This document shows positions 10,088 through 17,785 of a stretch of 34,347 nt of DNA, one piece after another. The position numbers were made by a program, and so were the translations under genes. Source of the DNA: Burkholderiales bacterium (GTDB lineage: Bacteria > Pseudomonadota > Gammaproteobacteria > Burkholderiales > Burkholderiaceae_C); NCBI GenBank assembly GCA_947446855.1, contig CANFIH010000025.1, positions 1 to 34,347 on the forward strand. The letters run 5' to 3'. The notes beneath the pieces are model-generated. The model worked only from the letters and a program-made list of their open reading frames with translations, was not told the DNA's origin and ran no database searches. How positions within the stretch are numbered: the stretch's first letter is position 1; the number at the start of each line of letters is the position of its first letter.

Positions 10088-10113
10088 ATAACGTACAGAA
10101 TAGCGTGCATTAT
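10088..10113 (-). promoter_or_regulatory. Candidate autoregulatory operator of the toxin-antitoxin pair
   Basis: ATAACGTAC (10088-10096) and GTGCATTAT (10105-10113) form an inverted repeat matching at 7 of 9 positions around an 8-nt spacer. A minus-strand TTGACA lies just upstream (10130-10125), although no good -10 sits at the right distance. The region is AT-rich against its GC-rich surroundings, as expected for a promoter. Confidence 0.4.
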
Positions 10114-10511
10114 GCGTCTAATTTTGTCAACGCGGGATACGCGCTAAAGTCCGCTTCACCATGCGGGTTGGCTGGCGTCATCCCTGCCAATAGTTGGCCA
10201 AGTTTGTCCGAGCGTTCGCTCGCCCGCTTCGCCGCCTGAATCGTGTTGTGCACCAGCATGGTTATGGTCATGGGCCCCACGCCGCCAGGCACCGGGGAGA
10301 TATACGAGGCCTATTGCCGCACGCCCTCAAAGTCCACATCGCCCACCAGGCGGCCGTCCGGCAGGCGGTTGATGCCCACGTCGATCACCACCGCGCCCAC
10401 GTTGTAGAGGTGAAAACCGTCCACATCCTTGTCCACCGAGATCGCGGCCAGCACGCGCTTGGCGTCGAAGTGCTGGGCCACGGCCTTGCCGTCTATGATT
10501 TTCGCGACCAT
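10110..10511 (-). pseudogene. folD: folD relic: two internal deletions plus an amber stop
   Basis: From ATG 10511 the frame reads [15 protein letters not shown], the FolD N-terminus, then jumps to [20 protein letters not shown] (normally about 75 residues later), then from YNVG to [14 protein letters not shown] (about 90 residues missing). After DFEGVRQ a TAG (10311-10313) replaces a position that is usually Lys or Arg in the family; the same frame goes on with [20 protein letters not shown] and NTIQAAKR. Both deletions keep the frame. FolD (methylene-THF dehydrogenase/cyclohydrolase) would oxidise the methylene-THF made by sarcosine oxidase, so an ancestral folD in this cluster makes sense. 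Most of the folate and NADP sites are gone, so it cannot work. The tail beyond about 10223 is not FolD-like. Confidence 0.9.
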
Positions 10512-10768
10512 ATTTCCGACATTCTGTAGGGGTTTGAAGACTGGCCGGATGCTAGGGTGCAGGCCTGTATTCGGGGATGTGGCAGGCGACCCGGCGCACT
10601 GCATTTGTGACAAACACCGGCCGGCTGTAAAGCCTGCGGCGTTGGCATGCAAAAGCGTGTCGCAAACAGGTCAAAGCTCTGCGCGGCGGCTGCAATACTA
10701 TGAGGATTCATCCCGCGGACCATGCGCATTCCCCATGGCCGCAGACATCAGGCACTGGAGACACCCGC
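10512..10768. other. Divergent spacer between folD relic and mttB-like gene
   Basis: There is no gene in these 257 bp. It should hold the promoter of the methyltransferase gene, whose ribosome site (GGAG, 10757-10760) is clear. I see no convincing -35/-10 pair; AATACTAT near 10694 is a possible -10. No riboswitch fold was recognised. Confidence 0.4.
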
Positions 10769-12370
10769 ATGACCGACACCGTTGTACCAACTGAGACCGT
10801 AGCCCCCGAGGCGCCTGAAGCCCCACGTGGTCGCCGCGCCGGTGGCGGCCGCGAGGCCAAACGCGCCGCGCGCTCGGCCCGCAGCGCCCAGTCGGTGCCC
10901 TACATCACGCGCAAGATTCCCTACTTCGAGGTGATTGACGAGGAAGGCCTGGAGATTATCGAGCGCAATGCCGACACCATCCTGGAAGAAGTCGGTATCG
11001 ACTTTCGCGACGATCCGGAAGCGCTGGACCTGTTCCGCAAAGCCGGCTGCGATGTCAAGGGCGAGCGCGTGCGCTTTCCCCGCGGCCTGGCGCGCAAGCT
11101 GGTGCAGGACACCGCCCCGCGCGAGTTCACGCAGTACGCCCGCAACCCGGCGCACAACGTGGTCATAGGCGGCAAGAACACCGTGTTCGCCCCGGCCTAT
11201 GGCTCGCCTTTTGTGCGTGACCTCGACGGCGGCCGCCGCTACGCCACCATTGCCGACTTCCAGAATTTCGTGAAGCTGACCTACATGGCCAATTCGCTGC
11301 ACCACAGCGGTGGCACGATTTGCGAGCCGGTGGACCTGCCGGTGAACAAGCGCCACTTCGACATGGTGTATGCCCACATGAAGTACAGCGACAAGCCCTT
11401 CATGGGCTCGGTCACGCACCCCGAGCGCGCGCAGGACACGGTGGAGATGACCAAGATCCTGTTCGGCGACAACTGGATGGATCCGCTCACCGGCAAGCCG
11501 CGCACCGCCGTGATCAACCTGATCAACGCCAACTCGCCCATGACCTTTGACGAGACCATGCTCGGTGCCGCCAAGGTCTACGCGCGCGCCAACCAGGCCT
11601 GCATCGTCACCCCCTTCATCCTGGCCGGCGCCATGTCGCCGGTCACCGTGGCCGGTACCGCCGCGCAAACCCTGGCCGAGGCCCTGGCCGGCATGGCGTT
11701 TGTGCAGCTGTGCAACCCCGGCGCGCCGGTGGTGCTGGGCAGCTTTGCCTCCAGCATCTCCATGCAGTCCGGTGCCCCGACTTTCGGCACGCCCGAACCG
11801 GCGCTGGTGCTGTACGTGATGGCCGCGCTGGCGCGTCGTCTGGGCGTGCCCTTCCGCTCCGGCGGCGGCCTGTGCGGCTCCAAGATCTCGGACGCGCAAG
11901 CCGCGTCCGAATCCGCCAACACCCTGATCCCCACCTGTCTGGGCGGCGTCAACTTCGTGCTGCACACGGCCGGTTGGCTCGAAGGCGGCCTGTCCATGGG
12001 TTACGAAAAGTTCATCATGGACGTGGACCAGGCCGGCATGATGCACACGCTGCTGAACGGCGTGGACCTGACGGAAAACGGCCAGGCCATGGATGCCATC
12101 CGCGAGGTCGGCCCGGGCAAGCACTTCCTGGGTTGCGCACACACGCAGGCCAACTTCGAGAGCGCCTTCTACCGCTCACCGATTACCGACAACAACAGCT
12201 TTGAGCAATGGGAAGCCGAAGGCTCGCGCGACCTGACCCAGCGCGCCAACGCCATGTGGAAGAAGCAGCTGGCCGAGTACGAGGCACCGGCCATGGACGT
12301 GGCGGTGGACGAAGGCATTCTGGATTACGTGAACCGCCGCAAGGCATCATTTCCCGACTCGAACATTTAG
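10769..12370 (+). CDS. Trimethylamine methyltransferase (MttB) superfamily protein, non-pyrrolysine type
   Basis: This 533-aa protein belongs to the MttB superfamily, TIM-barrel enzymes that move a methyl group from a quaternary or tertiary amine to a corrinoid protein. Typical stretches are ADTILEEVGIDFRDDPEAL, NVVIGGKNTVFAPAYGSPF, and GGGLCGSKISDAQAASESAN. There is no in-frame TAG, so it is a pyrrolysine-free member; such proteins include the glycine betaine methyltransferase MtgB, but several substrates are known. The N-terminus (residues 10-40) is a basic Arg/Gly/Ala-rich tail, RGRRAGGGREAKRAARSARS. ATG 10769 is preferred because GGAG lies 8 nt before it; an earlier in-frame ATG at 10700 lacks this. 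No corrinoid protein gene is in the window. Nearby sox genes and bmt suggest betaine or related methylamine breakdown. A strong terminator follows. Confidence 0.92.
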   Translation: MTDTVVPTETVAPEAPEAPRGRRAGGGREAKRAARSARSAQSVPYITRKIPYFEVIDEEGLEIIERNADTILEEVGIDFRDDPEALDLFRKAGCDVKGERVRFPRGLARKLVQDTAPREFTQYARNPAHNVVIGGKNTVFAPAYGSPFVRDLDGGRRYATIADFQNFVKLTYMANSLHHSGGTICEPVDLPVNKRHFDMVYAHMKYSDKPFMGSVTHPERAQDTVEMTKILFGDNWMDPLTGKPRTAVINLINANSPMTFDETMLGAAKVYARANQACIVTPFILAGAMSPVTVAGTAAQTLAEALAGMAFVQLCNPGAPVVLGSFASSISMQSGAPTFGTPEPALVLYVMAALARRLGVPFRSGGGLCGSKISDAQAASESANTLIPTCLGGVNFVLHTAGWLEGGLSMGYEKFIMDVDQAGMMHTLLNGVDLTENGQAMDAIREVGPGKHFLGCAHTQANFESAFYRSPITDNNSFEQWEAEGSRDLTQRANAMWKKQLAEYEAPAMDVAVDEGILDYVNRRKASFPDSNI

Positions 12371-12436
12371 TGAAGCCAGCGCTGAGCCGCCCTGAGCTGG
12401 CTTGCGTGGGGGCTGGTTCAGCGCTTAACATCACTT

Positions 12437-12471
12437 GGCGCACTGCTTCCCGGCAGTGCGCCTTTCTTTTT
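12437..12471 (+). terminator. Intrinsic terminator after the mttB-like gene
   Basis: GGCGCACTGC and GCAGTGCGCC form a perfect 10-bp stem with loop TTCCCG, followed by TTTCTTTTT. It is the clearest rho-independent terminator in the window and ends only 8 bp before the start codon of the MFS gene. Confidence 0.93.
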
Positions 12472-12479
12472 GGGATGGT

Positions 12480-13763
12480 ATGGGCGTCAACAAGCTTCTG
12501 ATTCCACTGGCCTCGCTGCTCAGCGGCCTGGCCCTGCTGGTGGTGGGCACGGGCCTGATGTTTGCCGCCATTGGCGCGCAGGCCGGTTCGGCCAAGTTCT
12601 CGTCCCTGGTGACCGGTCTGGTGATGTCGGCCTACTTTGCCGGCTTTGTCTACGGCACCTACGCCTGCCCGAAGATGATCCGCGCGGTCGGCCACATCCG
12701 CGCCTTCGCCACGCTGGCCTCACTGGTCTCGGCCCTGCCCATGTTCCACGCGCTGTGGACCAATGCGCTGGCCTGGGGTGTGTTGCGCTTTATCACCGGC
12801 GTCTGTCTGGTGGGCCTGTATATCGTGGTGGAAAGCTGGCTCAACGTGGTGGCCACCACGGCGCAGCGCGGCAAGGTGTTTGCGGCGTACATGGCGGTCA
12901 GCGGCATTTCCATGGCGCTGGGCCAGTGGCTGATTCTGGTGGGTGACCGCTTCGGCTTTGTGCCCTTTGCCCTGGCGTCCATCCTGTTTTCCTTTGCACT
13001 GATCCCCATCACGCTCACTCCGGTGAGCGAACCCGAGGCCATGGAGGTGCCGCGCTTTGTGCTCAAGGAGTTGTTCTACATCTCGCCGATTGGTGTGATC
13101 GGCACCATCGGTTCGGGCCTGCTGGGTGGCGCGTTCTACAGTCTGGGCCATGTGTTCGGCCAGGGCGTGGGCTTTAGCGAGCGCGGCATCGCCACCTTCA
13201 TGGCAGCCACCATTCTGGGCGGCGCGGCCTTCCAGTGGCCGGTGGGGCATTTGTCCGACAAGCACGACCGGCGCTGGGTGCTGTTCTGGGTATGCGCCCT
13301 GTGTGCGGGTGTGGCGGGCTTGGGCTTTTACCTGGCGCGCGAGTACGAGGGCTCGTTGATCTTTTTGGGCATCGTGTATGGCGGTCTGTCGTTTACGGTG
13401 TATGGGCTGAGCGTGGCCCACGTCAATGACCTGATCGACTCCAAGCGGGTGGTCGAAGTCTCCAGCGGCCTTTTGCTGCTGTACGGCATAGGCTCGACCT
13501 TTGGCCCCACCCTGGCCGGCGGCGTGATGGACTGGTTTGGCCCGGAAGCGCTGATGCTGTACTTCGCCATCGTGCTGGGGCTGATGGCGGTGAGCGTGTG
13601 GGCCTTTGCCCCGGCCAAATACATGCATGCCGAAGCCAGCAGCCACAAGACCGACTACGTGGTCATGGGCAGCGGCTCGCAGGCCGTGTTGCAGATGGAC
13701 CCGCGCGGCCCGGACTTCCGCCATGGCCACAGTGTGCCGCCGCTGGTGGACCCGGGTCGGTAG
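12480..13763 (+). CDS. MFS transporter (YcaD-like)
   Basis: The protein has about 427 aa from ATG 12480 (MGVNKLLIPLASLLSGLALL), with twelve hydrophobic segments and MFS landmarks: YGTYACPKMIRAVGHIRAF in the loop between helices 2 and 3, GVCLVGLYIVVESWLN, and the mirrored loop GHLSDKHDRRWVLF in the second half. The E-S-W-L-N motif is typical of the YcaD-type MFS group. A soluble tail of about 45 residues follows the last helix. The substrate is unknown. A longer frame beginning at 12435 would start inside the terminator hairpin and is rejected. The ribosome site is poor (GGGATGG). Next to the methyltransferase it could carry a methylated amine, but that is a guess. Confidence 0.88.
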   Translation: MGVNKLLIPLASLLSGLALLVVGTGLMFAAIGAQAGSAKFSSLVTGLVMSAYFAGFVYGTYACPKMIRAVGHIRAFATLASLVSALPMFHALWTNALAWGVLRFITGVCLVGLYIVVESWLNVVATTAQRGKVFAAYMAVSGISMALGQWLILVGDRFGFVPFALASILFSFALIPITLTPVSEPEAMEVPRFVLKELFYISPIGVIGTIGSGLLGGAFYSLGHVFGQGVGFSERGIATFMAATILGGAAFQWPVGHLSDKHDRRWVLFWVCALCAGVAGLGFYLAREYEGSLIFLGIVYGGLSFTVYGLSVAHVNDLIDSKRVVEVSSGLLLLYGIGSTFGPTLAGGVMDWFGPEALMLYFAIVLGLMAVSVWAFAPAKYMHAEASSHKTDYVVMGSGSQAVLQMDPRGPDFRHGHSVPPLVDPGR

Positions 13764-13778
13764 CCGCAGAGGCGGCGT

Positions 13779-14084
13779 TCAATCCGCCCGCTCAAAGAGC
13801 GAGGTGCGCAGCAGGGCGGCCACATCGCGCGCATCGAACGCGATGACGCACCCCGGCACATCGACCCGGTACACGCGCGCACTGTAGGGCCCGCGCACAT
13901 TCAGTGGCGCATGGCCCAGGTAGCGCAGAGGCTGGGTGCCAGCCGCTGAAGCGCTTGCAGCCCCCGTCGCAGCACCCACGGAAGCAGGCGCCGTGGTTGG
14001 CCAGGGCGTGCGCGATGCCGCCACTGCGGCGCGCAAGGGCACGGTGGTCGAGAGGGCCTCGCGGCGCTGTGAGCAGCAGGACAT
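13779..14084 (-). CDS. Small hypothetical protein with phage-like beta domain
   Basis: About 101 aa from ATG 14084, which has AAGAAAGG 9 nt upstream; a TTG at 14093 is possible but sits directly on that motif. The N-terminus is MSCCSQRREAL, then an Ala-rich linker, then a domain reading LRYLGHAPLNVRGPYSARVYRVDVPGCVIAFDARDVAALL. The last part resembles a small domain I know from phage-related proteins (Y-G-x-x-x-L-x-V-x-G-P...Y-R-F, then D-x-R-D-x-x-x-L). It is the last gene of a three-gene minus-strand operon, 16 bp after the DUF1360 gene, and is convergent with the MFS gene. Function unknown. Confidence 0.7.
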   Translation of the reverse strand: MSCCSQRREALSTTVPLRAAVAASRTPWPTTAPASVGAATGAASASAAGTQPLRYLGHAPLNVRGPYSARVYRVDVPGCVIAFDARDVAALLRTSLFERAD

Positions 14085-14100
14085 GCACAACAACCTTTCT

Positions 14101-14397
14101 TCAAAGTGGCGCGCGCAAGGCGGTGCTGAGGTATTCCAGCAGGCAGGCGCCGCCCGAGATCGCCAGCCACAACACCACGCCGGTAGCGCAGCTGTTTGCC
14201 ATCCACCCGCTCAGGGGTGCGGCGGCCCACATGCTCAGGCAGTAGGGGCAGTCCATCAACCGCCCCAACCCGCCCGGGCCGGCGCGCACACGCAGGGCAA
14301 CCACGGCACCCCATGGCCCATCTTCATGCGCCACCAGATGGGCCACCCGCCACGCCGCCAGCACCGCCAGCACCAGTTGAAACCAGGGGCTATCCAC
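14101..14397 (-). CDS. DUF1360 family membrane protein
   Basis: The 98-aa protein carries the DUF1360 signature DCPYCLSMW at about residue 49, preceded by a hydrophobic N-terminal segment with WRVAHLVAHEDGPWG and followed by a second hydrophobic segment (TGVVLWLAISGGACLLEYL). The Cys pair could bind a metal or form a disulfide. The start is GTG 14397; no strong ribosome site is visible, but the gene begins 18 bp after the large upstream gene and translation may be coupled. The role of DUF1360 proteins is not established. Co-transcription with the 712-aa protein and the small downstream protein is likely. Confidence 0.83.
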   Translation of the reverse strand: MDSPWFQLVLAVLAAWRVAHLVAHEDGPWGAVVALRVRAGPGGLGRLMDCPYCLSMWAAAPLSGWMANSCATGVVLWLAISGGACLLEYLSTALRAPL

Positions 14398-14415
14398 GGG
14401 CCGGACGCTGGCGCG

Positions 14416-16554
14416 TCAATTGGAGTCCACCACCGAGAAGGCCACCCAGGGGTCGATCCAGATATGGTCCGGGTCATACTGCCAGGTCGGCACTGCCAGG
14501 TGGCCTCCGTCCCAGCCCGTGGGACTGAAGGCACGGCTCGATACGTGGGCTCCAAAGTGGTAGGTGCCTTCGGCTGCGCCGGACGGAAGTTTGCAGACCA
14601 TCTGCAGCAGCTGGTGGTTGTTGGTGACGCTGTTATGCCAATGCCGGAAGTGCAGCGTGCCGCCATCCACCACCGTCTCGCCGCCGCTGCCGCTGACGTA
14701 GGTGAAGTCGCCCGCACCGCAGCCGGCCGCCCACAGGTCTGCCGAACGCAGGTGGTGCGCAGACGCATCCAGTGTGACGCGGAAGTACACATCCACGGGC
14801 GTCGTTTTTCTGCGAACGACGGGGCAGACCGTATCGATGGGCAGGAACGGCCCGGTGGCCGAGAAACTCCACTCCACCGTGATGGGTCCCAGTGGCGCGC
14901 TGTTGTCGACATTGAATGCCACCTCCGCGGAGCTGGACGTGACCACGCCTGCGCTGCCCAACTCCAGTTTCACGACATAGCGCCCATTGGCAAAGTTGTA
15001 GCTCGGCCAGTCCAGCAGCAGATTCTGTGGCAGCCAGGCATGTGGCCCACTGGGCAAGGCAATGGGGTACCAACCGGCAGGGTCGGCTGACGGGTAGTGC
15101 CACTCCCCGATGCCCACGCCATTGAGCCGGTACAAGGGCCAGGTCAGGCCCACGAAGGGTGCGTACGCGGTATAGCTGGCACCGTCATCGCTGCTGTATT
15201 GGTAGCGCAGCCGGTAATGCGTGGCCTTGGCATCCGTTTGGTTGCAGCCATACAGCGAGAGCACACCCTCCAGCGGGGACGCGGCAGCATGGGTCAGCGG
15301 CAACGGGTCTACATACATGCCGGAGGGGTGGGGGCGGTTGGTGCGCACGGCGTAGCCGTTGGCCTGGTCATACACATCGGGGGCACCACTTACCGGCAGG
15401 CGACCGGCCATGACGATGGCGGGCTTGTCGGTGCAGGGGATGTTCTGGGGACCGCACAGGTTGCCGGCGCGGGCGTTGGGCCCGGCGTGCAGAGTCAGCG
15501 GGCCGGTGATGTTGGCATCCCAGCGCACCTGGAACAGCCCCTCGCCATAGATCTGCTCTTCCACGCCATCGCCGTTGGTGTCCTGCAGGACGCGGAAGGT
15601 GATATCGGGCACATCCAGCATGGGCACCCACTCGGGAACGAAGACATCAAAGCAGCGTTTGAAGGGCCCGATGGAGCGACGCAAATCCAGGTTCTGCAGG
15701 TCGTCGGCGTTGAGGTGCAGGCGGCTGGCAAGGGTGTGCACCGCGGGGTCCAATGCCATGGCGCTTGCTTTGCCGCGCACCGGCTCCACGGACTTGGCGG
15801 TTTTCATCTGCAATTCCGGCGGAAGCGGCGGCCGCATATTGGGCAGGGCGGCCGGGGCATCAAGCATGGCGTCCAAGGTGACGGTACTCGCCCCAAATCC
15901 CACCTGCGATTGGGCACGGTTGATCCGTACGGCGATATCGCGTCCCAGGCTTTGCTCGACTTTTGCGATCAGGCGCGAACGGTCAAAGTCATAAAAAGGC
16001 TCAGGGTCGGGCCCGGGGCCGTGGCGCGGGATGTGCGGAATGTCGATGGGGATCAGGTCATCCAGCAGGTCACGCAGGTTGGGACGCTCGAAGATGATGG
16101 GGAAGCAATGGCGCTCCCGCCGGAAGCGCAGCACCCAGTCGATGTCAAAGCGCGGGATCCAGACACAAAAGTCACCACAGGCGTCGGTGGTGGCCGTGGC
16201 GATGACTTCGCGGTGGCAGTGGTAGGGGAAGTGCCACGCCCATTGGGACTTGGCGGGAAAGTACCCGAGCAGGGAGCAGTCGGTGTCTTCCACCTGCACC
16301 GTGGCGAAGGGCACGGGGTAGTCCACGCCGGTCACCGGGTCGGTCTTGACCACCGTGCCGCAGACCTTGCGGAACAGCAGCAGCATCGGATCAATGGCAA
16401 AACGGAATTTTTCGGCCGCTTCCGCCAAGGTGAGCCCCAGCAGTTTCTCTGCTGGTGCATCGCTCATGGCGGCGAGCCGCTGTGCGGAACTGCGTCCGAT
16501 TTTGAATTGCGAAGGATCGGCGCCGTGCGACGGCTTTGTGTTGGATAGGTTCAT
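14416..16554 (-). CDS. Large hypothetical protein with beta-sandwich and DxNxDG motif
   Basis: This 712-aa protein starts at ATG 16554 with GGAG about 9 nt before it; the frame extends further upstream without a ribosome site. It has no signal peptide and no membrane helix. Residues 60-150 (FRKVCGTVVK, VPFATVQVEDTDCSLLGYFP, then TDACGDFCVWIPRFDIDWVLRF) look like a carboxypeptidase-regulatory/transthyretin-like beta fold with many Cys. Residues 325-330, DTNGDG, resemble a calcium-binding loop. The C-terminal 350 residues are rich in Trp, Tyr, Gly and His and look beta-structured. I do not recognise the family. It leads an operon with a DUF1360 protein and a small phage-like protein. A structural or secreted surface assembly role is possible but unproven. 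Confidence 0.8.
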   Translation of the reverse strand: MNLSNTKPSHGADPSQFKIGRSSAQRLAAMSDAPAEKLLGLTLAEAAEKFRFAIDPMLLLFRKVCGTVVKTDPVTGVDYPVPFATVQVEDTDCSLLGYFPAKSQWAWHFPYHCHREVIATATTDACGDFCVWIPRFDIDWVLRFRRERHCFPIIFERPNLRDLLDDLIPIDIPHIPRHGPGPDPEPFYDFDRSRLIAKVEQSLGRDIAVRINRAQSQVGFGASTVTLDAMLDAPAALPNMRPPLPPELQMKTAKSVEPVRGKASAMALDPAVHTLASRLHLNADDLQNLDLRRSIGPFKRCFDVFVPEWVPMLDVPDITFRVLQDTNGDGVEEQIYGEGLFQVRWDANITGPLTLHAGPNARAGNLCGPQNIPCTDKPAIVMAGRLPVSGAPDVYDQANGYAVRTNRPHPSGMYVDPLPLTHAAASPLEGVLSLYGCNQTDAKATHYRLRYQYSSDDGASYTAYAPFVGLTWPLYRLNGVGIGEWHYPSADPAGWYPIALPSGPHAWLPQNLLLDWPSYNFANGRYVVKLELGSAGVVTSSSAEVAFNVDNSAPLGPITVEWSFSATGPFLPIDTVCPVVRRKTTPVDVYFRVTLDASAHHLRSADLWAAGCGAGDFTYVSGSGGETVVDGGTLHFRHWHNSVTNNHQLLQMVCKLPSGAAEGTYHFGAHVSSRAFSPTGWDGGHLAVPTWQYDPDHIWIDPWVAFSVVDSN

Positions 16555-16683
16555 TGCCTGGACTCCTGACGATTGAGGAACTGGCGTACTTGCCTGCGAG
16601 AGAAGCAAGCCGCCAACGCTACCGTGCGGGCCATGCCAAGGCACCACCAGCACACGCCGATTGAAAGTGCAGAGGGCAGGCCC

Positions 16684-16705
16684 GTGCTTGCGAATTCGCA
16701 AGCAC
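16684..16705. promoter_or_regulatory. Perfect 22-bp palindrome in a divergent spacer
   Basis: The half-site GTGCTTGCGAA is followed immediately by its exact reverse complement, with no spacer and no mismatch. It lies between the divergent starts of the 712-aa gene (16554) and the 125-aa gene (16849), 130 and 144 bp from them. This fits an operator for a dimeric regulator, but a cruciform or a small element end is also possible. Confidence 0.6.
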
Positions 16706-16848
16706 CAGGGCAGCTCGCCATTTCAAACATGCAGGCCAGGCGCGGCCTGTGTCTGCATCGGGTGGCAGAATTTGGCCTGCGTTCGTGCCTTTGTTCCGGC
16801 TTTCGGTCAGGGCGATGGACTTCACAATTCCGGTAACCAGGAGATTTC

Positions 16849-17226
16849 ATGGGTTTGCAATACCAGCTCAAAGAGGGCAATTACCATTTGTACGACTTGA
16901 GCACACCGGCCAGCAAGGTTACCGGGGAGCACCGCTTGCGTCTGAAGACGGATGCCGTGGCCATCGCCTTTGACCGCAGCACCGGCGCACTCCATGAGCA
17001 CGGCAGCCCCCAACGCATTCACTCCTGGGCCATCGGCACGCGACGGCGCCTGCGCGCCGCGGGCGCCTGGGATAGCGCGGAAGACATTGTGGTGGTGTCA
17101 GGCCCTCTGCCGGTGGATGAGATCAACAAATGCCTGGCCATCCAGGGCTACTGTCGCAGCATGTTCAAGCGGCTTTCCACCCTGCCGCATGGCAAGCTAC
17201 CAACGCGGGCGCGCACTACCCAATAA
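16849..17226 (+). CDS. Hypothetical protein, 125 aa
   Basis: An AGGAG ribosome site sits 6 nt before the ATG (MGLQYQLKEGNYHLYDLSTP), so the gene is probably real. The protein is soluble and basic, with Arg-rich stretches (GTRRRLRAAG and FKRLSTLPHGKLPTRARTTQ at the C-terminus). I recognise no family or catalytic motif. Its last 11 bp overlap the end of rluE on the other strand. It is transcribed away from the 712-aa gene and might share control through the palindrome at 16684-16705. Confidence 0.65.
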   Translation: MGLQYQLKEGNYHLYDLSTPASKVTGEHRLRLKTDAVAIAFDRSTGALHEHGSPQRIHSWAIGTRRRLRAAGAWDSAEDIVVVSGPLPVDEINKCLAIQGYCRSMFKRLSTLPHGKLPTRARTTQ

Positions 17227-17779
17227 GCGCCTGCTTTTGCCAACTGCCGGGCGCCAGGCCGTCCAGCGTGTAGGGGCCGATGGCGGCGCGGATCAGGCGC
17301 AGGGTGGGGTAGCCCACGGCTGCGGTCATGCGGCGCACCTGGCGGTTGCGGCCTTCGCGAATCACCAACTCGATCCACGCCGTCGGCTTGTTCAGGCGCA
17401 CACGGATCGGCGGTTCGCGCTCCCACACTGCGGGCGGCGGCTCCAGCAGGCGCGCGCGCGCCGGCCGGGTGAGGCCGTCGTTGAGCTGCACGCCCTGGCA
17501 CAGAGCCTGCAGCGCGGTGTCATCGGGCACGCCCTCCACCTGGGCCCAGTAGGTTTTTTCCATCTTGAAGCGCGGGTCGGCGATGCGGGCCTGCAGCTTG
17601 CCGTCGCTGGTGAGTAGCAGCAGGCCTTCGCTGTCGGCATCCAGCCGGCCGGCCACATACACGCCCGGCAGATCAATGAAATCCTGGAGCCCGCGCCAGC
17701 GCCCTTCCGGCGTGAACTGGCTGAGCACGCCGTAGGGCTTGTTGCAGCGGATCAGCAGGGGGCTGCCGGGGGCCTGCAT
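17216..17779 (-). CDS. rluE: 23S rRNA pseudouridine synthase RluE-like
   Basis: The 187-aa protein lacks an S4 domain, as RluE does, and begins with the RsuA-family N-terminus (LLIRCNKPYGVLSQFTPEG). The catalytic aspartate is in AGRLDADSEGLLLLTSDG near residue 45; EKTYWAQVEGVP and VIREGRNRQVRRM are further family motifs. RluE converts U2457 of 23S rRNA to pseudouridine in E. coli. It begins 6 bp after the stop of the hydantoinase-like gene, so it is co-transcribed with bmt, which looks incidental rather than functional. The assignment to the RsuA/RluB/E/F family is certain, and RluE is the best fit by length. Confidence 0.92.
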   Translation of the reverse strand: MQAPGSPLLIRCNKPYGVLSQFTPEGRWRGLQDFIDLPGVYVAGRLDADSEGLLLLTSDGKLQARIADPRFKMEKTYWAQVEGVPDDTALQALCQGVQLNDGLTRPARARLLEPPPAVWEREPPIRVRLNKPTAWIELVIREGRNRQVRRMTAAVGYPTLRLIRAAIGPYTLDGLAPGSWQKQALIG

Positions 17780-17785
17780 CGCGGG

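Noticed and set aside
10311-10313. Recoding of the TAG in folD as an amino acid
   Set aside because: The gene also lacks most of its catalytic and cofactor-binding regions through two deletions, so decay explains the stop better.
10748-12142. 464-codon minus-strand frame opposite the mttB-like gene
   Set aside because: Low-complexity His/Gly/Arg translation, no ribosome site, and fully opposite a conserved enzyme.
10769-12370. Pyrrolysine-containing trimethylamine methyltransferase
   Set aside because: No in-frame TAG occurs in the gene, and no pyrrolysine genes are in view, so it is a non-pyrrolysine member.
12435-12479. Longer N-terminus for the MFS transporter
   Set aside because: It would be translated from inside the terminator stem, and the extension is not membrane-like or conserved.
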